Source of the DNA: JBKEDH01 sp047975295
GTDB lineage: Bacteria; Bacteroidota; Bacteroidia; Flavobacteriales; Flavobacteriaceae
Assembly (NCBI GenBank): GCA_047975295.1
Contig: JBKEDH010000096.1
Span: 1-18,270 of the forward strand
Length of the DNA: 18,270 bases
Direction of reading: 5' to 3'
The translations under genes and the position numbers were made by a program. Of the stretch, positions 1-6,184 are shown in pieces (within the stretch, counting starts at the first letter, position 1; every line of letters begins with the position of its first letter). The notes beneath the pieces are model-generated. The model did no database searches, was not told the DNA's origin, and saw nothing but the letters and a program-made list of their open reading frames with translations.

Positions 1-16
1 GGACACATTTACTTAA

Positions 17-167
17 CGTTCGTCCCTCCCTAAACAGCATTATCTGTTCCAGGTTCATTGGGTATGATCTCAGCCTTTCGGAAGTTAAAAATTACGTTAT
101 AAAAGTCTTTTTAATTTAGACTGCCAACTGTAACTAATAACTGAAAAGCACCCCTTTTTTGAGAACG
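17..167 (-). promoter_or_regulatory. TPP (thiamine pyrophosphate) riboswitch aptamer
   Basis: On the minus strand every conserved part of a THI-element is present in order: GGGGTGC (154-148), CTGAGA (73-68) followed by TACCC (P2 closing strand), GAACCTG (56-50), ATAATGC (43-37) flanked by AACAG/CTGTT that pair as P5, then AGGGAG. CGTTC (167-163) pairs with GAACG (21-17) as an extended P1. P3 is long: CTTTTC (147-142) pairs with GAAAGG, AGTTA with TAACT, and about 45 nt form a P3a extension with its own AGTC/GACT hairpin. In this class TPP binding lowers expression of thiamine synthesis or uptake genes. The controlled gene lies beyond position 1. The only visible ATG on that strand, at 8-6, is too close to the edge to judge. 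The expression platform is cut off, so the control mechanism cannot be read. Confidence 0.93.
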
Positions 168-294
168 GCACAAAGATATAAACAATTAATAACAGGCTAT
201 TGAAAAATTGTATTTTTTTTTAAGTGAAAAGTGAAAAACTAAAAATTTACAATAAAGAAAAAAACACTACTTTTTGACTTTTATATTTCCTACA

Positions 295-702
295 TTAATC
301 AACATTCGGCTTGCGTCTGTTGGCTTTTTTGTCGGAAAGATGGCGTTTGCTTTTCAATCTTTTTTTTATTACCGAACGTGGTATTTTGGTGGGGATACGT
401 TTTTTGCTTTTGGTTAAGGCCTGCATTATTAAATTAAAAAAACGCTCTGTTACAAGCGCTTTGTTTTTATGTTGGCTTCGGCTTTCGCCACATTGCAAAA
501 CAAATATACCCTCTTTCGATATTCTATTTCTAAGCTTATCCAAAAGCCTTTCTTTTTGTTCCTCGGTTAAAGCTCCAGATTCTCTCATGTTAAAGCTCAA
601 CTCTACTTTCGATGACACCTTGTTTACATGTTGCCCACCGGCACCCGAACTTCTTACTGCTTTAAACGCTAACTCCTGTAATACGCTTTCTTTATCAATC
701 AT
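295..702 (-). CDS. arfB: Peptidyl-tRNA hydrolase ArfB (ribosome rescue factor)
   Basis: A 135-residue protein of the RF-1 domain family. The GGQ motif that inserts into the peptidyl-transferase centre is at residues 22-24, within SSGAGGQHVNKVSSKVEL. The C-terminal 40 or so residues are strongly basic (SKKRIPTKIPRSVIKKRLKS), as in ArfB/YaeJ, where this tail enters the empty mRNA channel of ribosomes stalled without a stop codon. The protein lacks the codon-recognition domains of full release factors, and the length suits ArfB. Its ATG overlaps the end of the upstream DUF4301 gene by 8 bp, which implies co-transcription and probably coupled translation. Downstream comes about 125 bp of AT-rich DNA and then the TPP riboswitch on the same strand. 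I see no clear hairpin terminator after the stop. Confidence 0.93.
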   Translation of the reverse strand: MIDKESVLQELAFKAVRSSGAGGQHVNKVSSKVELSFNMRESGALTEEQKERLLDKLRNRISKEGIFVLQCGESRSQHKNKALVTERFFNLIMQALTKSKKRIPTKIPRSVIKKRLKSKRHLSDKKANRRKPNVD

Positions 703-2245
703 TATAAATTTGATGTGCGGGTTTTAACAAATCGTTTACCGTTTTTACGGGATTAAAGGTCGATAGCGGGATTTCAACAAAAATAGAGTTCCAATAGGCC
801 ATACTGCCATTCCAAAGTCCGGGACGCTCCAAGGCCTTTATATCGGTTCCATTTTGTGATTTCATAGTTATAAAAGCCGCTTTTTCATCAACAAAATCCA
901 ATAAATTGAATTTTTCGCCTTTGTAGTTTTTAATACCACAAACCAAATCGGTTGGGTTAAAGTGCGTAGCCTTATCTACAATGGTATTTTGAGCTTCTTT
1001 ATCAGTATTTATCTGTGCAAACTCGATAATTTGCAGAGATATGTTTCCACTTTCATCCTTTACCCAAAATGGACCTCCACCGGGTTCGCCTTCATTTTTT
1101 ACCATACCGCACACCCGGATTGGACGGTTAAGTACATTGTACAGATATTTCGTTTTTTTATTTGTGTTGAAATCTTCAAAGTCTGGATGCAGTACAACAT
1201 TCATTTGGGCAGATATAAAAGCTGCTATTTCCAATATTTTTGTTTCGGGAACGTACTCTTCTTCTAAATCATATAAAAATTTAAAAGCCTTTTTTTGAAT
1301 ATCCAACAACACGCCCGCCAGCATTTTTTTATACTCCGAAACGGCTTTGTTACGCTTATAAATCACGATATTGTCAATATTTTTTATAAAAATAAGGTCG
1401 TAATTTAAAGCGTTTAGGTTTTCAATTAAAGCACCATGTCCCGACGGGCGAAACAGCAATCGGCCTTCGGGTGTTCGGTACAATTCGTTATTAGCGGTAA
1501 TGGCAATGGTGTCGGTAGCTTTCTTTTGATAGGAAAATGATACTGAAAATTTGGTTTCGGTGTCGCTTTCTAACTTGCTTTTTACGGTATTCAATTCATT
1601 CTCGAACATGTTTTTATGGACTTCGGAAATGGTAAAATGCAAATTGGCACCACCTTTTACCGAAGCATACATAGTGGCCTCCAATAAATGTTCCCGAAAC
1701 GCCGTAACAACATTATTACCGTATTTATGAAAGGGCAACAGCCCCTTTGGGTAAAAGGTATAATTGAGTTTATCGGTATCCAACATGGTTTTTACAAAAG
1801 CTATAAACCTATCTTGATAGGACCGTTTTTTATAATCGGGATTTATGCTTATACTTTTTTCTATAACCAAATCATGAAACGGCATACGTTCGACTCCATT
1901 GGCAAATACCCAGAAAGATTTGTGGTCTCTCAAATACACATCAATGCGATCCTTGGGATTTTCAAAATCCTTTAAAAACTGGAATAAAAATTTGAACATA
2001 CGTGTGGCGGCACCCGATGCCGGAACAAATTTCACGATACTTTTATTTTCTTTTTCGGTATTGTAACTATTAATGTAATACTGTTCCTGTTTGGGTGTGA
2101 ATTTTAAGATGCCATGGCCTATTGTTGCAGCTTTTACCAAATCGGAAAAAATCATTCCCGTTTTTATTTGGTTTATCTGTGTGTTAACTTTTTCGGGTGT
2201 AAGGTTATGGGTTTTTATTTGTTGTAAATCGGTTTTGGTAAACAT
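695..2245 (-). CDS. DUF4301 family protein
   Basis: A 516-residue protein that I recognise as the Bacteroidota DUF4301 family. Its function is not established. Glycine-rich conserved blocks are visible: KFVPASGAATRMFK at about residues 72-85, LLFRPSGHGALIENLN at about 262-277, and NEGEPGGGPFWVKDESG at about 383-399. The first recalls the phosphate-binding loop at the start of sugar nucleotidyltransferases, so a nucleotidyltransferase-like fold is a plausible inference, but no reaction can be assigned. There is no signal peptide or membrane segment, so it is probably cytoplasmic. The gene overlaps arfB by 8 bp. A 165-bp gap separates it from pnuC upstream and contains a possible repeat end. 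The start at 2245 is the first ATG of the frame and gives the expected N-terminus. Confidence 0.85.
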   Translation of the reverse strand: MFTKTDLQQIKTHNLTPEKVNTQINQIKTGMIFSDLVKAATIGHGILKFTPKQEQYYINSYNTEKENKSIVKFVPASGAATRMFKFLFQFLKDFENPKDRIDVYLRDHKSFWVFANGVERMPFHDLVIEKSISINPDYKKRSYQDRFIAFVKTMLDTDKLNYTFYPKGLLPFHKYGNNVVTAFREHLLEATMYASVKGGANLHFTISEVHKNMFENELNTVKSKLESDTETKFSVSFSYQKKATDTIAITANNELYRTPEGRLLFRPSGHGALIENLNALNYDLIFIKNIDNIVIYKRNKAVSEYKKMLAGVLLDIQKKAFKFLYDLEEEYVPETKILEIAAFISAQMNVVLHPDFEDFNTNKKTKYLYNVLNRPIRVCGMVKNEGEPGGGPFWVKDESGNISLQIIEFAQINTDKEAQNTIVDKATHFNPTDLVCGIKNYKGEKFNLLDFVDEKAAFITMKSQNGTDIKALERPGLWNGSMAYWNSIFVEIPLSTFNPVKTVNDLLKPAHQIYND

Positions 2246-2267
2246 TTATTTCTTTTCATCTATTTAA

Positions 2268-2287
2268 GGGTCTGTCTAAATTTTTGT
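2268..2287. repeat. Possible transposon-end-like repeat (family D)
   Basis: This stretch starts GGGTCTGTCTAAATTTTTGT and lies in the pnuC-DUF4301 gap. It agrees with the terminal repeat of family A (AGAGCCTGTTTAAATTTATAT) at 14 of 20 aligned bases, and GGGTCTGTC-type ends are common among insertion sequences. No partner inverted end is seen nearby. On the minus strand, a 29-codon open frame beginning at 2365 (MKAIMGIRQAMSNTNRYNKI...) ends inside this motif, as a transposase gene often ends inside its terminal repeat. This could be a scar of a lost element or simply chance in AT-rich DNA. Confidence 0.3.
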
Positions 2288-2410
2288 AACAATCTGCTCT
2301 TTAGTAATTTTATTATATCGGTTGGTGTTGGACATTGCCTGCCTAATGCCCATTATGGCTTTCATAAATAATAATAAAATACATCTTCAATATACAGAAA
2401 AAAAATAAAA

Positions 2411-3043
2411 TTAAACTGTTTTAATATTTGTACTTAAACTTTTTTTCCATGCTTTATAACCATAAATAGCAATAATGGTAAACAAAAAATACTGAAAGGC
2501 GGTAAAAATAATACCTTTATACAAATATAATGGTACCGAAATTAAATCGCCAATAATCCAAAACACCCAATTCTCCAATTTCTTTTTGGCCATAAGCCAC
2601 ATACCCACAAAAAATATAGCAGTAGTAAATGTATCGGCGTAGGCTGTCCAGCTATTAAGTCTATCGGTTACTTTATATAATACAAAGATAGCACTTACAG
2701 TAAGCACAAAAATAAGAAGGCTCCAACTGTATTCTTTTTTGGTCATTGTAGTTACTGGAACTTCGTTACTATCGGTATCTTTTCGAGTCCAATAATACCA
2801 ACCATAAATGCTCATTGAAAAATAGTAAGCATTGATTAGCATATCTCCCAAAAGCCCGTAAACCCAAAGAATATATACAAAAATAGCTGTACTTATTATT
2901 CCGGTTGGATAAACCAAAATATTTTCCTGTTTGGAATACCAAACACTCAAAAATCCAAAAAAAACACCAATAAGTTCCAGTACGATAAGATGTATAGGAA
3001 CTTCTTGATATTGGGAGAAAAACCAGTTAATAATGGTATTCAT
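2411..3043 (-). CDS. pnuC: PnuC-family vitamin transporter (nicotinamide riboside or thiamine)
   Basis: A 210-residue polytopic inner-membrane protein with about seven hydrophobic segments (roughly residues 18-35, 43-63, 66-84, 106-124, 135-152, 157-175 and 178-196). Family hallmarks are NAYYFSMSIYGWYYW (71-85) and WLMAKKKLENWVFWIIGD (149-166). PnuC proteins are facilitated-diffusion carriers whose substrate is trapped by phosphorylation inside the cell. Bacteroidota members near TPP riboswitches have been assigned to thiamine (PnuT). A TPP aptamer lies about 2.2 kb downstream here, but it does not precede this gene, so the substrate stays open. A weak promoter lies upstream at 3092-3123. In related flavobacteria I recall an ATPase/kinase gene next to pnuC; none is present here. 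Confidence 0.88.
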   Translation of the reverse strand: MNTIINWFFSQYQEVPIHLIVLELIGVFFGFLSVWYSKQENILVYPTGIISTAIFVYILWVYGLLGDMLINAYYFSMSIYGWYYWTRKDTDSNEVPVTTMTKKEYSWSLLIFVLTVSAIFVLYKVTDRLNSWTAYADTFTTAIFFVGMWLMAKKKLENWVFWIIGDLISVPLYLYKGIIFTAFQYFLFTIIAIYGYKAWKKSLSTNIKTV

Positions 3044-3091
3044 AGTATATTAATTAAAACCAATTTTAAAAAACAACTTATAATATTTTAT

Positions 3092-3123
3092 CAAAGTATA
3101 AGCATAAAAGAACCGATAACCAA
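3092..3123 (-). promoter_or_regulatory. Candidate promoter for pnuC
   Basis: On the minus strand TTG (3123-3121) is followed, after a 20-bp spacer, by TATACTTTG (3100-3092). This is one base longer than the Bacteroidota -7 consensus TAnnTTTG. It lies about 50 bp before the pnuC start. The match is imperfect and the region is AT-rich, so confidence is low. Confidence 0.35.
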
Positions 3124-3139
3124 GGCTTTCATACTTTAG

Positions 3140-3281
3140 AGCCTGTTTAAATTTATATCAATTGTTTTTCTATGTCTCTTTTTACGCATAATTTCAGTTA
3201 AAATCTCATCAAGTAGCACTACCCCATTCTGCAGCAAAAATAAACTATACAAAAAGTCTATTATATAAATTTAAACAGACT
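3140..3281. repeat. 142-bp inverted-terminal-repeat element (family A, MITE-like)
   Basis: The left end AGCCTGTTTAAATTTATAT (3140-3158) and the right end (3263-3281, inverted) match at 18 of 19 bases and enclose 104 bp. The right-most 45 bp recur at 12598-12642 with two differences, so this is a dispersed repeat. It is too short for a transposase. Its minus strand carries an open frame of 44 codons, most of them in the element's interior, ending at 3136 with INLNRL and a stop. No clear target-site duplication is seen. The right end runs into the phosphopantetheinyl transferase gene and supplies its stop codon. A non-autonomous element mobilised in trans by a transposase elsewhere is the likeliest reading. 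Confidence 0.75.
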
Positions 3282-3917
3282 ATTAAACTTTAACCCTACT
3301 GCATAAGCACAGGTAAAACCTTCAAACTCCAAAAATGCTATACTATATTTATGCTTTCCTTTATTATAATCAATCCAAGCAGTAGTTTCCTGCGTATCGG
3401 TTGAAATTGGGATAACCAAACAATGCTGTTTAAAACTCAACCCCGGAGTACAGAACAGTTTGTACAACGACTCCTTTACGCACCAGATAACGGTTAATTG
3501 ATTGATATAATTGGGCGTATCCGGCTTTAAATATTGAAATTCGTAATCAATAAACTTATGGGCTATAAGACCTATTTTGTTCCGTTGTTTTTCAATATCA
3601 ATACCAATTACAAAATCGCTAACAATAACTGCCGAAAAGTTAAACGAATGTGTAATGGATATTTGCCGGCCGTCCTTTAAATGAGGCTTTCCGTTTTCGT
3701 CATAAAACAAATCATAATCGGTATAACCAAAAGCAGCCAACAAACAGCGTACGCTTAAAAAACCCCTTTGGTGTAACTCGCTTTTCATGCCCGAAACACG
3801 TTGTAGGCTTTCTGGTTTTAACACAACCATTTGCATCAAATTACTAAAAGACTCCGTGATTTTCCAAATTTTAACCGTAGTTTGCGAGTTTGGATCGATG
3901 GTTTTATAAAGAGGCAT
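3261..3917 (-). CDS. 4'-phosphopantetheinyl transferase superfamily protein
   Basis: A 218-residue protein of the Sfp/AcpS superfamily, which transfers 4'-phosphopantetheine from coenzyme A to a serine of acyl or peptidyl carrier proteins. The metal- and CoA-binding signature GIDIE is at residues 105-109 (D107, E109), and WCVKESLYK at 145-153 (K148, E149, K153). ISITHSFNFSAV at about 85-96 is the usual upstream motif. The length fits a pseudodimeric Sfp-type enzyme. The final residues, SLFKFI and the stop, are encoded by the terminal repeat of the family A element, so the original C-terminus was probably altered. The conserved core is untouched and the enzyme should be active. The gene is divergent from ahcY, with 178 bp between the two start codons. 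Confidence 0.87.
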   Translation of the reverse strand: MPLYKTIDPNSQTTVKIWKITESFSNLMQMVVLKPESLQRVSGMKSELHQRGFLSVRCLLAAFGYTDYDLFYDENGKPHLKDGRQISITHSFNFSAVIVSDFVIGIDIEKQRNKIGLIAHKFIDYEFQYLKPDTPNYINQLTVIWCVKESLYKLFCTPGLSFKQHCLVIPISTDTQETTAWIDYNKGKHKYSIAFLEFEGFTCAYAVGLKFNSLFKFI

Positions 3918-3939
3918 TTATTATTATAAAGTTATTGGT

Positions 3940-3947
3940 TATCTTTG
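3940..3947 (+). promoter_or_regulatory. Candidate -7 box of the ahcY promoter
   Basis: TATCTTTG is an exact match to the Bacteroidota -7 consensus TAnnTTTG. A -33 TTTG/TTG at the usual 19-21-bp distance is not obvious. Initiation would fall near 3953, giving an ahcY leader of about 140 nt. On the opposite strand CAAAATTA (3971-3978) reads as TAATTTTG and could serve the phosphopantetheinyl transferase gene, so the two promoters would face away from each other and overlap the leader hairpin. Confidence 0.5.
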
Positions 3948-3956
3948 CAACTTCCA

Positions 3957-3998
3957 ATACCATTCAACTTCAAAATTATTGTAACGTAGGAATGGTAT
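3957..3998 (+). promoter_or_regulatory. Hairpin at the 5' end of the ahcY leader
   Basis: ATACCATTC (3957-3965) and GAATGGTAT (3990-3998) form a perfect 9-bp stem around a 24-nt loop, starting a few bases after the predicted transcription start. Farther down the leader, GATAG (4024-4028) can pair with CTATC (4051-4055). I do not recognise a SAM, SAH or other known riboswitch core. The palindrome could equally be a DNA operator between the divergent promoters. Confidence 0.45.
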
Positions 3999-4095
3999 AA
4001 AACAAAAATCGACATTTTTTTCGGATAGGCTAATGTAATTATTTTAAACGCTATCGGCAAAAAATGGCATTCAAAAAAACGAAAAGAAAATCAAT

Positions 4096-5412
4096 ATGAG
4101 TACAAAAACAATTCCTTACGTAGCCCATAAAGTAAAAGACATATCGCTTGCCGATTGGGGGCGAAAAGAAATCGAACTAGCCGAAGCCGAAATGCCCGGG
4201 CTTATAAGCCTTCGTGAAGAATATAAAGCCTCGCAACCCTTAAAAGGCGCTCGTATAGCCGGCTGTTTGCACATGACTATACAAACTGCTGTTTTAATTG
4301 AAACCTTACAAGCTCTTGGTGCCGAAGTAACATGGAGTTCTTGCAATATTTTCTCGACACAGGACCAAGCCGCTGCCGCAATTGCTGCTGCCGGAACTGC
4401 CGTTTACGCATGGAAAGACATGACCGAAGAAGAATTTGACTGGTGCATAGAACAAACTCTATTTTTTGGTGAAGACCGCAAACCACTTAATATGATTTTG
4501 GATGATGGTGGCGATCTTACCAATATGGTTTTGGACAAATATCCGGAACTGGTTCAAGACATTAAAGGTTTAAGTGAAGAAACCACAACCGGCGTACACC
4601 GTCTTTACGAGCGTGTTACCAAAGGCACATTGCCCATTCCGGCTATTAATGTAAACGATAGTGTTACCAAAAGTAAGTTCGACAACAAATACGGTTGCCG
4701 CGAAAGTGCCGTAGATGCCATTCGTCGTGCTACCGATGTTATGCTTGCCGGAAAACGCGTAGTAGTTTGTGGTTATGGCGATGTAGGTAAAGGAACCGCT
4801 GCTTCGTTTAGGGGTGCCGGAAGTATTGTAACCGTTACCGAAATAGACCCTATTTGTGCTTTGCAGGCCGCTATGGATGGCTACGAGGTAAAACGTTTGG
4901 AAACCGTTGCTCCCATTGCAGACATAGTAATTACCACAACAGGGAATAAAGATATTGTTCGTGCCGAACATTTTAAAGCCTTTAAGGATAAAACCATTGT
5001 GTGCAACATTGGTCATTTTGACAATGAAATAGACATGGCTTGGCTAAACAAAAACTATGGCAACACCAAAGTTGTAATAAAACCACAGGTTGACAAATAC
5101 AACTTAAACGGAAACGATATTATTGTACTTGCCGAAGGCCGATTGGTAAATTTAGGGTGTGCCACCGGACACCCAAGTTTTGTAATGAGTAACTCGTTTA
5201 CAAACCAAACCTTGGCACAAATTGAGCTTTGGAACAACAGCGACAAATACGAAAACAACGTATATATGCTGCCTAAATACTTAGACGAAAAAGTAGCAAA
5301 ACTACACTTGGCTAAAATTGGAGTAGAACTTACCGAATTAAACCAAGAGCAGGCCGAGTACATTGGCGTTACGGTTAATGGCCCTTTTAAACCGGAATAT
5401 TACCGATATTAA
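4096..5412 (+). CDS. ahcY: Adenosylhomocysteinase (S-adenosylhomocysteine hydrolase)
   Basis: A 438-residue cytosolic NAD-dependent enzyme that reversibly splits S-adenosylhomocysteine into homocysteine and adenosine, removing the product inhibitor of SAM-dependent methyltransferases. Visible hallmarks are GCLHMTIQTAVL (substrate-site His59), DDGGDLTNMVL, ESAVDAIRRATDVMLAGK, and the Rossmann dinucleotide motif GYGDVGKG at 226-233. GHFDNEID, HPSFVMSNSFTNQ and the C-terminal KPEYYRY, which reaches the NAD site of the neighbouring subunit, are also present. Length and motifs are complete. The start at 4096 gives the normal N-terminus. No Shine-Dalgarno sequence is obvious, as usual in this phylum. 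It is monocistronic, with its own promoter, a structured leader and a strong terminator. Confidence 0.97.
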   Translation: MSTKTIPYVAHKVKDISLADWGRKEIELAEAEMPGLISLREEYKASQPLKGARIAGCLHMTIQTAVLIETLQALGAEVTWSSCNIFSTQDQAAAAIAAAGTAVYAWKDMTEEEFDWCIEQTLFFGEDRKPLNMILDDGGDLTNMVLDKYPELVQDIKGLSEETTTGVHRLYERVTKGTLPIPAINVNDSVTKSKFDNKYGCRESAVDAIRRATDVMLAGKRVVVCGYGDVGKGTAASFRGAGSIVTVTEIDPICALQAAMDGYEVKRLETVAPIADIVITTTGNKDIVRAEHFKAFKDKTIVCNIGHFDNEIDMAWLNKNYGNTKVVIKPQVDKYNLNGNDIIVLAEGRLVNLGCATGHPSFVMSNSFTNQTLAQIELWNNSDKYENNVYMLPKYLDEKVAKLHLAKIGVELTELNQEQAEYIGVTVNGPFKPEYYRY

Positions 5413-5441
5413 TATTTTCTGGAAATTTTTCAATATTTTAT

Positions 5442-5476
5442 AAAACAAACCCTTGTTTTGCAAGGGTTTGTTTTTG
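5442..5476 (+). terminator. Rho-independent terminator of ahcY
   Basis: CAAACCCTTG (5446-5455) pairs perfectly with CAAGGGTTTG (5461-5470) around a 5-nt loop, extended by AAAA/TTTT to 14 bp and followed by a T-run. It begins 30 bp after the ahcY stop. The flanking A-run could let it act on the other strand too. Confidence 0.92.
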
Positions 5477-5482
5477 TTATTA

Positions 5483-5640
5483 AACTCATCTTAATTTTTT
5501 ATAATTGGTTAAAAAAGTGCTATTTTGAGCCTAATTTTTGCCTTTTTTTGCTTCCGCAGCTCTACTATGTAAAAAAAAAGCCCTTAACCAAACTCAAAAT
5601 TACTAATTTTCACTTCAATCAAAAAGTGTCAAGATGAGTT
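5483..5640. repeat. 158-bp palindromic intergenic repeat (family B, long copy)
   Basis: AACTCATCTT (5483-5492) and AAGATGAGTT (5631-5640) are perfect 10-bp inverted ends. Shorter nested inverted matches lie inside, for example TTGGTTAA with TTAACCAA, and TTTTGAG with CTCAAAA. The right end (5613-5640, CTTCAATCAAAAAGT...) closely matches 18117-18143 downstream of glyS, and AATTTTTGC also recurs, so both copies belong to one family. No coding capacity was recognised. This is the main content of the ahcY-rpmA intergenic region. Confidence 0.65.
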
Positions 5641-5819
5641 CATTTTGCGTAGTATCATAAACCTATCAATACAACAAAATAGAGGTACTTCGCTTTATTT
5701 TTAACGCTCGGAAATAATGAGCTGTATAAAAGGTAAAAAAACAAACTGTTGTTTCGTAAGGCTCTTAGCCAAAAAGTATCCGCTATCTCGCGGTGGACAA
5801 TAAAGATATTTTTCAGCAT
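5641..5819. other. Intergenic remainder between ahcY and rpmA
   Basis: No gene is supported here. The segment holds two short GC-richer hairpins, GGCT-ctt-AGCC (near 5761) and CCGC-tatctc-GCGG (near 5780), in otherwise AT-rich DNA. The minus-strand open frame of 85 codons crossing it (5912-5655) overlaps the rpmA 3' end and its terminator and has no recognisable domain, so I regard it as spurious. The stretch may be a degraded repeat. Confidence 0.35.
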
Positions 5820-5856
5820 AAAAAAAACGCTTTCAGCAAAAAACCGAAAGCGTTTT
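5818..5856 (-). terminator. Rho-independent terminator of rplU-rpmA
   Basis: Read on the minus strand, AAAACGCTTTC (5856-5846) pairs perfectly with GAAAGCGTTTT (5834-5824) across an 11-nt loop and runs into a T-tract (5827-5821). It starts 27 bp after the rpmA stop codon. Confidence 0.92.
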
Positions 5857-5883
5857 ATTATTTTAAAGAAAAACTTATATTTC

Positions 5884-6144
5884 TTAAGCCTCAAAAGGCT
5901 CGATAGAAACATACGATTTGTTATCTTTTTTCTTAGTAAATTTTACAATACCATCAACTTTGGCATGTAATGTATGGTCTTTAGAGCTGTAAACATTTTC
6001 GCCCGGATGGTGCGTGTTACCTCTTTGTCTTACAATGATGTTCCCGGCAATAGCAGCTTGGCCACCATAAATCTTAACACCTAATCGTTTCGATTCCGAT
6101 TCTCTACCGTTCTTAGAACTACCTACTCCTTTTTTATGAGCCAT
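5884..6144 (-). CDS. rpmA: 50S ribosomal protein L27
   Basis: An 86-residue basic protein. The N-terminus MAHKKGVGSSKNGRESESKR is the typical L27 tail, which reaches the peptidyl-transferase centre and stabilises the tRNA CCA ends. It is followed by LGVKIYGGQAAIAGNIIVRQRGN and the β-barrel residues of the family. No cleavable N-terminal extension of the Firmicutes type is present, because the protein begins directly at MAHKKG. It follows rplU by 40 bp, the near-universal L21-L27 operon order, and is closed by a strong terminator. Confidence 0.97.
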   Translation of the reverse strand: MAHKKGVGSSKNGRESESKRLGVKIYGGQAAIAGNIIVRQRGNTHHPGENVYSSKDHTLHAKVDGIVKFTKKKDNKSYVSIEPFEA

Positions 6145-6184
6145 TGTTTTAAGTTTTTATTGTTAAACATTAACGGTTAAAAGC

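Noticed and set aside
3140..3281. Family A element as a complete insertion sequence
   Set aside because: At 142 bp it cannot encode a transposase, and no clear target-site duplication was found, so it is listed only as a repeat.
3951..4095. Known SAM or SAH riboswitch in the ahcY leader
   Set aside because: I could not find the conserved cores of these classes; only simple hairpins are visible.
4570..5016. 148-codon minus-strand frame opposite ahcY
   Set aside because: It is antisense to a universally conserved enzyme, and its sequence is a by-product of ahcY codon use.
5655..5912. 85-codon minus-strand open frame between ahcY and rpmA
   Set aside because: It crosses the rpmA stop and terminator, is very rich in phenylalanine and lysine from AT-rich DNA, and has no recognisable domain.
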